Below are positions 14,696 to 29,000 of a DNA stretch of 64,000 nt, one piece after another. A program made the position numbers and the translations under genes. The notes under the pieces are model-generated. The model ran no database searches. It saw only the letters and a list, made by a program, of their open reading frames with translations, and was not told the origin of the DNA. Numbering within the stretch: position 1 is the first letter of the stretch; each line of letters begins with the position of its first letter. Source of the DNA: Apostichopus japonicus (lineage: Eukaryota > Echinodermata > Holothuroidea > Aspidochirotida > Stichopodidae); assembly GCF_037975245.1 (NCBI RefSeq), contig NC_092574.1, forward strand, positions 8,903,713 to 8,967,712, given 5' to 3'.

Positions 14696-17600
14696 AATAT
14701 ATAAATATGAATATGTAGGCATAAACCAGAGATATCTCTTGTGGGATTAGATCAGTTGTATTCCCTTCACGTTTAATATTTATCTTGAATTTTCATGATT
14801 AAGTCGCCAAGTGACATACAATATGTTAGATCCCTAGTGGGTGGGAGAACATTTCTTCTCATTACCCTTTCCAGCATCATGATTACTTTCTGTTAATAAG
14901 CTTTTTCTATCGTGAAACACTGGATTTTTTCTTCTACTTTTTTTTCCCTGTCGATAACTGAGATATATAATCTTCGGCTGCAATACACGAATAGAAAAGA
15001 CGACGAAAATCAGAAGAGCAAGGGGCAAAAAAAAATAATAAACTAATAAATTAATCAAACAAAAATAAAGCACTGTGAACCAAATTCGGGCTATTATTGC
15101 CAGAGATGATGCAGTTGTGTTTGGAAAATTGACTGTCCAGAGAGAAATTAATGCATGAGAGAGGATCAATATTAAAACCCCTAGAGAGACAAGTGCTCAG
15201 AAGGTCAGCCTCTCTGAAGATGAAGAGTTGACATCTCCTAGCTGGAATATAATCCAATGGAAGCTGACAGCAGTGGCACTGATTTGTTGCCTTACGGATT
15301 CATGCAGTTTAATAATTGAATGGTGGCATGGAGTAATAATACTCTTTTTCACAGTTATTAGGGACAGGATAATCAGTTAAGCAGATTTGGTTATCAACTT
15401 TGGGATGCGATGATACGACGATAACTCGATATTTCGTTACTGTTCGGTGCCGGGGAGAATAAGAAGTGAACATGATTTGGAGAAGTTACGCACAGCGTTT
15501 AGTATTGTCATGTTTGAATAATGAAAGAGATAGTGATGGAAGTTTTCAATCTACTTTGGGTAATTATTCCAAAAAAAAAAGATAAAAAAAAAGGAAAATG
15601 CTTGAGAAATATTGGCAATGTGGCAGTAAATATCTTCCCAACATATATAGAATTATTTTGAAAGGGTTGTGACATTTTGGGCCTTAGGAGGACTGTCAAA
15701 AACAGACAGGCTTTTCAAAGATGCTCTTTAAAACTGACTTCACTGACTTCTTCTAAAAGCTATGAAAGGTTTTCAAAACATGTCCATTTTGAAAGCATCA
15801 GGAAGGTATCTCAGCAAAATATAATGTATTAAAAGTTAATACAACTGAGGTGACAGTAAAATAATGGTCATTCACCTTCAACATGAACAAGCATTTTATT
15901 GAGCTACTATCTAACCACTTCCTTTTCATTGTTGTCTCTTTGTATTTCTTTTGGGGGGGGGGGGAGAGGGGGGTTCACTCTTTCTCAAACCATTGTTTGT
16001 CTCTGGAGATAACTTGGAAGAGCAGAATGTTCTTGTGAGACATTCTGAATTTTTTTGAGTACATTTAAGTTGCTGGGGATAGAGAAGACCTTTAAGATCA
16101 AACTTTGAAGTTCTTCTACATTCCGAAGTTATAAATTCCAGATTTGTTTGCATGTCTCTATGACAGAGGGATTTCATCTGCTCTTTTCTGGCTTAGAACA
16201 TTAATTATCAAGTTTCAGATTATTATAAACGACAGCGCTCTGATATGCTGACAGCAAAGTAATAACGACACTGGGGGAACCACATGATTATTAACCCGTA
16301 GGCAGGCGGGTAGCCAGGAATTTGCCAAGGTAGGGGCGAACCTGTAGGCAAACTATCAGAGCCGTAGATTCTGCATTGAAAACTATCTGTTGGCGCTACG
16401 CGTACAAGAAAAGTTTGGCTGAAAATGCCTCCCAGATCGCTGGAAATGGCACTTCCAAGGCCTTCTAAGTTGCATCTAAGCTTGAAATTACCAGCGATAT
16501 CATAAAAACATACAAAAAAATATGCTCAAGGGGGGGCTGTCGCCCCCTTTGCCCCCCCCCCCTTGGCTATGCGCCTGCCTGTAGGTAAATAGTCTAGACC
16601 TCACCTGAGTGTCCTGTTTAAGTTCTCTCTCTGTCTGTAGGGCAAGGGTACTCGTAAGGACGGGTACCGTGTACCTGAAGCAGTGTCGAATCACCTTGAT
16701 GTCCACTGCACTGAAACTGTTGGAAAAACAGAAATAGAACAATTTTTTTTTTAATATCCTTTAAGGGAGATAAATCTATCAATATCAAGATGGATGCCAA
16801 TTTCAAATTCAAATATGAAAATGAGTCATCCCTCGAATATGACATGTTGAAACATTAATGTTGCGTGAAATTAGCCCCAATGCTCCTCATCTCATCAATA
16901 TTGCAATCTATACACAGGAGAGGTTTCTTTAAGGGTAACAACTATCAGCCACCATCTCAAGGCCTCTAAACTGGAGCTCCAGGAAAAAATGACTCAGAGG
17001 GTAGACCTCTCATCTCATTAATGTAAAATAGCTTCATTAATTGAAGTGTACATATATGCAATACAGTTGTACAGTTTTCTTCAAGGCTGGATAAAAATAT
17101 ACTTTTTAATAATCAGGAGTCCTATGCTCTTTATTTAATACAGAAATTAACTGTTGAATGAAGAAAAAAAGAGTAAAGCAGATAGACACTTTTTCCGATC
17201 ATTTCCCCAAACATTTTATATGTCACCCATCCTTGAACGTCTGGGTCAGATTGACAAGGTGTTATGATGATAATTAAGTATTATTACATGAAATTGATAA
17301 GATGCAAACATTCGTGTGATCGTTGAGACAATATTGCTAAATCAACCAACAAAACTTTCAGTATCCCATTAGATGATGATGATGATAATAATAAGAATAT
17401 TAATATTATTAATCATAATCATAATAACTAAATTTTTTATAGCACAACTATCCAGAAAAGAAGCTGTTCGATGCACTTCACAAACAAAGTGAGAATTAAA
17501 AAAGATGAGTTTTTATAGTTTTTTCTTTTATAAGAGAGTTCATAGATGGAGGGGTCCTCCTTATGCCCTGTTACCTGCTGCCTCTCAGTTTATTTATTGC

Positions 17601-20037
17601 ACAAGCTACGGCTACTACTTTGGACGTTGCATTGTTGATGACCGGAACACAGATGAAGTTGTTCAGGGTGACCTCTAACTTCTCTGAAAGTGTCTTCTTC
17701 TCTTCCTATCATTTCATAACGAAATTGAAGAGAGAGAAAAAAAACAGTCAATTGGTGAGTAAACATCTTCAAAAATAGATTGGAAGTGTTATCTTCCAAT
17801 TTTACAAATGCTACTCCACATGTCATGGTCAATGTCAGCGAGGAAAAAAGGGCTTTCAGGGTGAGAGAGAATGAAAGAGCATCTAGAAGTTTCCACATGC
17901 GTGACCATTACCAGAATTCCTAGCATATTTGGGGGGCACTACATGTTGACCTATAAACCTGATGAATTATTAATTATTTATAAAAAAGTTACAATAGCTA
18001 TTTGCCATATGAAATTGCTGATATGGGAATGATGTTCCAAAGATTTCATTGAATAAGTGCTTGCTTGATTTACTTTCATGAGATTTCTTAACACATAATA
18101 ACATGATACATGTGTCACTTTATACAGTATACATATACCCCACCAGCACAATAGACTGATTGCAATGTGGAATATAGAACAACATGAAACATTTTATACA
18201 TGTGACATATTCAAAAGCTAAACAATAAACTGAATTAAAAAAAAACCTTGGATTAATTAGTACTTGGTAGAATTATTTCAATCTAGATTGGGTAATTAGA
18301 CTTCTCATAATTAATTTTTTACTGGATGGTATAATTTGCATACATGATGTTGATCTGATATCCTTACAGGTTTCCCACCAAAGGAATTTGAATTGCTATA
18401 GAGTACAGTATGCTGAGACATATCACATGACAAAGATAGATACAAGTAACACAAGCTACAAACCAATTTAAGTATGTGAATATACTTGTGTGCCTTCTTC
18501 CTATTTGTACAACAAATATGTGTATGTGTGTCCAGTAATGAGGTAGATGGGAGTGTAGGGATGGATGAGATAGGGAGGGGGGGGGGGTACGATAGGGTGC
18601 TGGATGGGAGGTAACGATGGGATATAGTGAAATGTGGATAAGGGCATGTTTTAAGTAACCAGAACAATACTTAACTTAATTGCTGATTTTAATTTGATTG
18701 AAAGTGATGCCATCACTGCAACTTCATTTGTTGAGCATAATCCAAGGTATTGTTGTGTTTTTTGATACAGTGTGTCATAATGGGATCTGACATGGTTTAA
18801 GTATGCACCTAATTGTTACTTGATTTAACATATTCTGCAGTCACTACGTTAAGCTGAGACAGATTTTTAGTAAAGTTTGAATAGGTAAAATACTCCCAAA
18901 ATTATTCTTGCCCTTGTTCTGTTATTCTTGATTACCAGTTGTTCACTCCTTGCTTCCTGCCTTATGCCCCCCACCCCACCCCCACCCCCAAAATAAAGGA
19001 ATGTTAATGATATGCATGTAGCACACTGCTTTAATGGTCCAGAAAACCGTCTCAATGTACACTCATTTGTGGTTTACATTGGTAACAATAGAGTGCAACT
19101 GGGTTTAACAAGCAAGTCTGCCATTTGCCTTTGAACAACAACATGTAAGCCAATTGATCTTTCACTGTTCACACAACCATCACGAAATAGGCATTGCAAA
19201 CAAAGTGGATTAGTGAAGGTGTGAACATGCACCAGTTACAGTAGCTAATATTTCCTATCACAAATTGTCTCTATATACTTGCTTATATGTTGTGCAGATG
19301 TATGCCGTTTTACAGTGAAGTTGTGAACCCAGAGGTGGCACAATAAACAGACTCTTGCTGGGTATGGTTTGTCTATAGACAATCCTTGCACAGAAAGCTA
19401 TGAATGAATGATTTCTGACAATTATCCCAAAAATTAACTACTTTTGAAGCAGCTTTTTGCTTATTGTGTCCATTATTTCTCAAAAGAGAAAAGAAAAAAC
19501 ATGAACGAATACAGAAATGCAACTTGTGAAGATTGACTATATAAATATATATATGTATAGTTGTATACATATATATGCAGATTTGAGATGTTAAGAGAGA
19601 TAACAATTCACTCCTTATCAACTCTCCACTGCTATATTGATTGGTATAATCTAGGTATTATAGTTATTTTTCTGGTACATTTCATATGATAACTACACTT
19701 AAGGAGTGTTAGGTCAGTGGTTAATGCCGTTGCCTTCCAATCATAAGGTCCCCAGTTCGAGTCACTCCAAGATTAATGTTTGTCGTCCAGTTACAGAGTT
19801 GTTGACAATTGACAATTCCTAATCATGGACGTTAAATATGAATCTTAGAGACTGACTTTGGTCAGCTTGCGGCTTTGATAAGCCAATGAGGCTTCTTCGC
19901 GAGTTACTACTTGCAGGAGGATCTAAAATACATACATACAATACATACATACATACACTGATTGTGACGGTACCCACACAGTTAAACATGGCATAGCACT
20001 TATGCTTTGCTCTATGCATTATATATATATATATATA

Positions 20038-20077
<40 letters not shown>

Positions 20078-23000
20078 TGTATATATATATATATATACGT
20101 ACATATATGTGTATATTTTTCACATAATAAGAAGCTAATTTTATATTCTCACAGGAGGGAGAAATACGTCCTGCATTTTCAACATCTAAATAAACAAATA
20201 AAATGTTTTTAAACATGAAAATGATCACATATGAAAATAATGTCAGTATCTCTTCCCGGTTTACAAACAAAAACAGGAGTCAAAATTCTAGATTTTTAGC
20301 CAAAGTTAAAATTTGTGAAATTGTAGGCCTGATCGAAGTATACAAGTAAAATTAATTAGTTGGTGGTGAATGTATCCATGCACTCATACACAATCTATTC
20401 ATAAAGCAAAACAGCAGGTTTGGGGTTGTGTTCTCCCAAATCTGCTAGAAAGAGTGAAACTGGTCACTGATAATCAATACTTAACACTTCTTTCACTACC
20501 CACTCTGAGGGTGCCCTCATTCAATACTGGAAAATTCAATTTGACCATCCTCGATATCTTGGTACAGTCACAAAATCGTTGTGAAGTTATTTTCCGAAAT
20601 TTCTTATCAGGATAAGCTGTTAAAAATGTCAAGGCATATGTACAGATGGTAATTTTAATATTTCATGCTTTTTAAGAGAGTTTGACCAGATCCTTTCACA
20701 CATAGCCACTGAGTCCAAAACAAATGCTGCAGCAGCAACTGCCAAATCCAGCAGATCTGCAGCTAAGATGAAACATTATCAGACAATAGAGATCATCTCT
20801 GCAGAGTGACCCGCAGTGAGTGTGTCTATTGCGTAAGGTTGTCAAGGACAATGGATTAGGTCCTACGCAGCCTAGCTGCGAGACTCTGTAGTCCATTTAG
20901 CACATGTGCTACTTTTGACATGGTATGTCACTGTAACTTTCACTGATAAGCTGCTCACTTTGATTTTTCATACTAATGAGATACAAAAAAGATACGCCAC
21001 TGGATTCTGTGCGGAACGGTCATCGAGTTTAGGAATTAACGCTAGATGATTCGTAAGCTCAGTAGAGATCTGCAGTTATCTCCTTCGGGGATATTTATCA
21101 TTTCTTGCAAACATTCCGGCTTTATCGTAAACAAACTGACACAACTTTTAAACAGAATAACACTGAAGGAGGATTAAGATGTAAACCAAACCATGGATAC
21201 ATTAGTGTGATGATAATGAGAGTAAAAGCTGACATGCTGGAAATAAAATCAACTCGTTTTATAGCAAAAGTTAAGAAACCTACCCGACTATAGCCATCAT
21301 GGAATGTATTAAGGAACGAAGTGTCGAGTGCAACTTTTTATCTAACATGACGGTTCTGACGAAATTGGTGTTAATTAATATGATGGTTGGTGTACAGTGA
21401 CAAAGTGTTCCCTACCTTCCTATACTGTTCATGGTACATAAATACAGCTGCACAGATATACACTGTATAGCTGCCATGTTTCAAAGTAAGACTGTAGCCT
21501 CTTGCAATTTTAATCTACATAGCCTTTAATAATGGAAACAGCTAGAGGTTACACAGCAAGAGAACGGAAAATCATGTTTTGTTTTTCTGAGGCACTCTCA
21601 TGAATTATTTCTCTCATTAACAGGAAGTCAGCAGCTGACTTTAATGCAGTCGCGTCGTTTGGGAAATCTGGCCTCACTCTGTCAGAGTCTGATCAAGCCA
21701 TCGAAGATGAAGTCATTGCCGTTGAAGGCCAAGACTAAACTACAGATCAAAATCAGAAAGATGATCAACATTTTTAACCGCTGTCCATTTAGCAGAATTT
21801 GCGAAGTTGTAGGTACATACCATCCTACCTCATGTTTTAATCATCATAACAACCTAAAGGTTATTCTGGAGTTGGGCATAAATGGATCTAACTGTTAGTC
21901 AAGCTCTCCAAGCACAATTCTGTGGTAATGACTTGAAGAAAATTCTCCTCATAACACTTGCACTAGAGTTCACACGAACAACCATCAGCAGGGCATTGAT
22001 TAATCGCCCACGGTAGTTCCTACTGACAAGGTCAGGAGTTAGGCTGTGAGATCCACCAAGCTTAACCTTCTCACAACCCCCCTCTCCCCCCCCCCCCTGC
22101 CGGCCTTGAGCAAAGCCTTCTTGCATCGTTAACAAATCTCTGGATATTCCACAGTGTCACCGAGCGCTCTGATAAAGTGGGAACGGTAAGAAAGACTTCC
22201 GACAGTTTGACTGTTTGGTAAATCCTACTGCAGGGTATCAGTGAACTCCATATGTTTTTGAATGTTAAGACATTTGTCAAACCTATCAGGAAATTGGTGT
22301 GAGGCCATTCACCTCGCACAACAAATTATGGAGATGTTTGCTTTTGCATTCGTAATGAGAAATATCTATGACGGAATCTTTCTTTCTATCAAGGTTGGTA
22401 CATGTCTATCAATGTTGGTATCAGACGATGTGTGGATAAACGTTAATATTTTCGAGATGGCATAATTTTGTGACTTCCTGAAGGAAATGACGGCAAGAAA
22501 TGCAAATGAGTACAGAAGAATGAATATCACGTTATGATATTAAGTGAATATCTGATGAAAATCTTCATGATGTTCTACATCTTTCATCACTAAGACACTC
22601 TCTCATCACTAAGACACCTATCAGCTGCTGTTCCCAGACCCTCTAACCCCCCCCCCCCCACCAACCATATCCATCTTAATTTTCAAGCCAAGGACAGGTG
22701 ACATTAATTCATTCACTATGTACAACACTCACTTTTCTCTCTTCAGTGCAAAAACTGTCCCCCATATAAACTGATACCCCCCACCCCTCCCAGAAGCTAG
22801 ATATACCAGCTCTCTTCACTTAAACTTCATTATGCATTCAATCTTGACAGCCAAAATAACATTTATTTGATACTTGTGTCGTAGAAAGTAATCACACAAC
22901 CATGACAATGAACATCTTTATTTTCAGGCAAATTCCATACATGGGAGATATCACAAATTTAGTGTTCCTTCACACCCAAGGCAGAAGGCTTGATCAAGTC

Positions 23001-26000
23001 TAATATGACATCATTGAGCCTCATCATGTGCTTCAATGTTTTTGTTTTTTCATGTTTCTTTATATTTTACAATATTTATTGTCTATAATGAAGGAGGGTT
23101 TTCCAACTGCAGAATCACGGCCTAAAGATGACACCAGTTTCAGTGTTAACACTTGTAAAAAATCTGCCTAAACATGAAACAGAACGAGAAAGTAAATATC
23201 CTAGTGACACTACCTGATTGACGTCAAAGATTTACAAAACGACAGCCGCCGCCCATGTACTACATGTAAACTAGGATATTTCCCCAAAGGGAAGGACGAT
23301 CTTTCTTGGCTGTTACGGGAGACGGTCATCATGAAAACCTTATTCAAATAACCTCAGGATGGGACTTGGGTTTGTGTCTCCTTTTCCAAAACTCGACCAG
23401 ACTTACCTCGCTAATGTCTTGTTGAGTTAGAACCTTCTTCTCGACCACAACAGAGTTGAAATATGTCAGGGGAATCTGTCAACAAAATTGAAAAAGCAGT
23501 CACTTGATATTTTAAAGAAACACCGATACCTCATCCTGCAGGCAGAGTTAATGTAATTTATTCTTCGTTTGGGTCCGACGGTATACATTCTCCTCTCTCC
23601 TCTCTTCTCTTAACGAAACAAAATGAATTATTAACGAGCATTATTATTTCATACTGATGAGGTTAATCAATCACACCTCTACATCAGGTGAAACATAAAA
23701 GGATCACATCTGATGGCTTTGAACCGAGCAGATACTGATCGCTATTATTCAGCTAGTATCATGTTCATTTTCTAATCCCCATCTAGTAAACTAGGCCGCT
23801 AAGGTATCCATTTCAGACGATGAATGAAACAGTAGCAAGACAGAACACGAAATGAGAAATCCCCACGTACAGTAGCACACCTAGGAATTCATTTCCAGGG
23901 TGTTTTGCATTCATTTGGCATCCCTAAAACCTTTTTTTAAATTTAAGAAACAGATGAAAAAACTCGTCTGGTTAAATTTGCTTCGGGCAGATCCTTCTAG
24001 GAACTGTCCAATATTCAAAGATGAAATAGGGGAGCGTTTAAAGTTGATGTCTTGTGTCAATGACTGGAACTTGAGTGTGTTCCAATACAATAGCATTGTC
24101 CTTTATTAATGATCTCACGGACTGTTATCTTTTTCCCCCTGTACAAGCTTTGCTCTCATTTAAGAACACAAGGGAGATCTGATACTACCGAGCTGAACAA
24201 TATTGTAACATGAACACTGAGAGGGGGATTGAGGGGGAGGGCGTTACCTGCCCTCATCCTTTCTGAATAAGCACAGACTGGTAAGAATCTAAGGCCTTGT
24301 GCACACTTAAGAACGCACTCGTACATCAAGTCCGTAAGGGCGATTAATTCCATTAGTGTGAACGCTCGCTTACTCATACTTCAAGTCTGTGTACGGTCTT
24401 AAGAATAATCCTCCTTTCGGGGTTTCTTCAACCCCTCTTGCGGTCTTAATAAATGCAATGTGAACGGTGGCAGACTTAATGGTGACCGGAGATATTTGAT
24501 TGAGTTATATAATATAGATCTGCTCTATCCAGTTGCAATTGGGAGGGTATTTCTGAATGTGCAGGAAGTACGTGTGTGCTTGTACACATATCAGAATGTT
24601 GCCTTTCTTAAACGAAACACAACCAAACGACGATATACGTGAACACAGCTAATTTTCTTTGAACCGATTCGACCAAACATTGGGGAAAAGCTGCCATTAA
24701 GGTTGTGAGACAAAAACAAACAGAACAACAGTCCACATAAATCTAATAAACTTTACTTCATTGTATGCCGAACTCACAGTAGTGGCCAAAATCAGTAAGT
24801 TTATGTTCATTTCAGAACGGATGATTGGGGGTTCGGTTGCTACGTCAGTTAGTAAAAGGCTAAAACCATTACGTCTGGCCTGGCCTATAATGAAGTTTCA
24901 TTAGCCTACTCATAGACCTTACAAGGTCTTTAAACCTAACATTAATTGCCTTCGATGTTGGATTAGCCTCAAATACCACATCAGCAGTAAAACACTGATT
25001 AGCAAGATCGTTTGCTCATCCATTTGAAGGGTTTAGAAGAAATTTGAATCTGGGTTAATGTGTAGTGGTAATGGTAGTAGTAAGGAGTGGTTCGAGTACA
25101 GTATACTGTTTATGTGCGATGATTGAACATTGCAGTGCAGTGGTTTATGGAGTAGTACGTACTAGTACAACACATACAGTAAAGACAATGGCAAAGAACA
25201 GGGAAAATGTAAACAGCTGATATGACGTTCTCACGCCTGCGCAGTATATTAATCTCGCAAGCAGACTTCAAGCAAAATTCCCTCATTCTTAAATGTGAAT
25301 GCATCTTGTTCTTTACTAGATGATCCTCCTCGCGGACTTACTATCAATAATCGCCCTCGCGTTCTTAAATGTGAACAAGGCCTGCAACTACATGTGCTGT
25401 AAAAACAAAACTAGCTAATTGATTTGTAAGCAACTATCCTGCATATTGTTCTTTCGTCGAACGGTGAACGGCCGCCCGTTCTTAACTGTGGACAGGTCTG
25501 GGGTCAACTTAAATATAACCTCAAGCAAAAACGAGATCGTGATTCTCCCCTGAATTCTCAAATGTAAACATGGCCAAAACTGTTTCTTACTTATAAACTT
25601 ACAGACTTACAAACGGTGCGTCATGGCTAAAAGCTTCCTCCCCGACTCGCTTGTTTGATCTACGAGTTGTGAGAGCAGAAGTTTCAGAGGAAGACCAAAG
25701 AAATAATGAAGTACAAAGCTCAGAGCACAGGTTGATCTTTTACAACATGATCATTAAACATCCCAAAGGACTACAGCTTCCTCTCTACAGATCTAAACAT
25801 TAATTGTACTCTTTAATTTGATTATATAGAAATCTTATAAAGTATTATGTTAAACTTCAAGAAACGTCTAAATAAGATGCTGTACATATATATATGTATA
25901 TATATATATATATATATATTTGTGCCCATACTTAATTCAAGGCAAGTGACGAAGTCACTCCATTTGTAGGAGTTTATAGCATTTGTATGTACAGTCACTG

Positions 26001-29000
26001 TCGTTCCTTAGTACACTTAACATTTGCTTAGCCCCACCTTCTTCAGTCTGTTAACGCCACCCTTGTACCTGCTGGACTCTAGCGGACATTGCGAGGGGAG
26101 AATCTGAGAAAGCCGCTAGCCGATAAAATCACGCATTGAGGAAATATAAATGACACCATCAACTTCTAGAGCACACTATAGAGCATATATGATGATAGAC
26201 ACACTCACACAGCACCAGCGACCATTTGTTGGAGAGTATGGAAGTATTCAAATTTAACGAGAGAAATGACTGAGAGGTGCGTGATATGTAGATCACAAAG
26301 TTCATACTTTTTAATCGACATTATTTCATATCGATATGAGATGAATTAAACGTCCACGGGTCACAGGCAGTGTTCCATCTATGATACTAACACGAACAGG
26401 TTATTACATTTCTGATTTGTCAACAAACCAGAAGAATCCAACGCATTTGCCGACAAATGCAATTTCTAGTTATTATATATATATTTATATATATGGAAAA
26501 CGAGAAAATTATGATTTAAACTAGACCAATTTTCTCACGAAAGAGCCCTTTGATGAAAAGCACAGAAACGAAACCAATCGTGAACGTATTATTTTTAACA
26601 CAAAATGAAAGCGAAATTCAAATTTTTGCCAAAATTTTCATTTCATTGGAAATATTCTACTGTCAGCCTCTTCTCTTGCAGATATAATCTGTGCAATGAA
26701 CTCCACAGGATGGAAGTTCCAGATGAATATGTTTTGAGGTCAACACAGAATAAATTTGATGCTGTTGAATATTGTTGTGTAGAAATTTTGAGATCATCAC
26801 TGAAGTTTATTTATCATAATGGTATTAAAAATTATATTAATGTTCTGACTGTACAAACTACTTTAATATCACATGTTTGCCTAAATAGTGTAGCCCTGAA
26901 AAAGAAAAAAAAAACCAACACATTTCCATTACTAAGAAATGCATGCATTTCCTTAACATACTTCCTTCACAAACAATACATATAAAAGTTACGTAATATT
27001 ACCTTTTTATAATCTCTTGTTTGTTTTAACCTCTTATTGTACTTATATAACCTCCTATTGTTTTTTTCTTATATAACCTCCTATTGTATTTTTAATAACC
27101 TCTTATTGTTTCTTACTTTTTGGTGTTGGTATTTTAGGATTATTTTTATTATTAGTTATTATTTGTTTTCACTGTATTTGTTTCCTTTTTATCGTTTGTG
27201 TTTTTGTTTTTTGTGAAGCGCTTTGATACTTTTTGTGATTTAGCGCTATATAAATGACGTATTTATTATTATTTATTATAACATTACAAGCAAAGATGTG
27301 GATATTAATGGATGACAACAATCCAATACATACAAGTTGCATATCTGTGAAGCATTTTTCCACAACTTTTCAAGTAGCATTTTGCTGCCCAATATCAGTT
27401 TAAATTTAACCAAACAAAGCCAAATAATTGCACTCATTGTCAACGGTAATCCCCCAACACATCCCCACCCCTCCCCTACCAATGAGGCAGTCTTAATAAT
27501 GGTTTTATTGTGCTAATCCCTATTACGATAAAAACGCTACAGAAAATTCCACGTCTGCAACTGTGTTGATGAATTCTTGCATAATTTTCATACAGCTATA
27601 GATTATTCAGTTCATAAATCACAATCTCTTTATAAAGTATATACTTAATAATAGAATACATTCATGATTATCTATACAATTATTCCTTTCCAGCAGATTA
27701 AAACCTAGATGCACAACAAGAGCTGGATGAATGAAAATGATGTGAAACATGCTAAAAATCATCTTTCGCTGAGATGATTGCTTTTAATTATTCAAGTTTG
27801 ATGCAAGCAGATTTATAGTCCACATACGTAATGAAATCTCTGCTTTAAAAGAAGACACTGGAAAGTATTTCTTCGCTGTTGAAACGCTTGTGCTGTAATG
27901 TCAAGTCCGTTTCAAGTGATAGACAGGCAAAAGATATCTGGTTATCAGATACTGTAGCTGTAACAGTGATGGAAGGCCCCCCGAGGTCTCATCCTAATCA
28001 CACTGGAATCTTCTGATCCAGCTTATTTTTTGGGGGGAGGGGTGGTCATAGTGTTTTTAATTGTTTTATGTTAATTATAATACACATGCTGCCTTCACAT
28101 AAATTAAGAAGGAAGGAATTGGGAGGAAAAATGGGGGGGGGAAGGTATAAATTTGCATGTTATAACCAAAGGCAACTGATGATAAACAATTAACAGAAAG
28201 CTGAGTTTACATTGTGTTGGTTTGATTACCAAGGTAGTTACCAGAAGTTTAGGGAAGCTGTGCTTATAAGAGAGTTTGTCTCAAGCTTTTTAGAGAAAAA
28301 AAAAACCTCATAAATATGAATATGTTCACATTAAGTACTATATTTGCAAAGAGGAGACTGTGTGCATTGTCACCATGGCAACAACAGCAGTTTTCACAGC
28401 CTTCATATGTAAAGGCCACTTTAAGGTCTACAGACACCTATAAACAACATTGTCCAAATCAAATTATTAGGCATTAAAAATCATGAAAATAGCTGCAACT
28501 CCCATCAAAATCCATCAAGGACTGACCACTTTACAAGTCTTTTCTTAATTCTAGTTTTATTTATGAATAAACATTAGAGCTTATATTCAGCACATTGGTG
28601 ATGTATAAGGAGTGACTGCCTTATTTTCTGTTATGTTATCCTTTTGTTTTCAAAACCTTTCTTTCAAGAACACTGAACACAGGTTTCGTGGCCTAGGATA
28701 ATTTTCTGAAATATTCTGTATTCTTTGAAGAGAGGAACATCAAATTATATTCAAATGAAAAATGTGAGCTTGTAATTAGTGGTTAATTTATTAAGGTCTA
28801 AAGTCAGAAAATTCGATGAGCGCAACACTCTAAGTCACAGTTTGTACAAATTTAATGAGTTTCCCAGATTTATCAAAAACTTCAAGTGTGTATATCTTGA
28901 AAACGGCTGGAGAGTTTTCCAAAAAAATTCAACAGATTTTGAATTAGATTATCATGCAAACACAACAAATGTACTGAATATGGGGCAATTTGGCTAGGTG

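Noticed and set aside
19700-19775. Functional tRNA gene
   Set aside because: Anticodon stem does not pair properly and the sequence continues into a SINE body with a simple tail.
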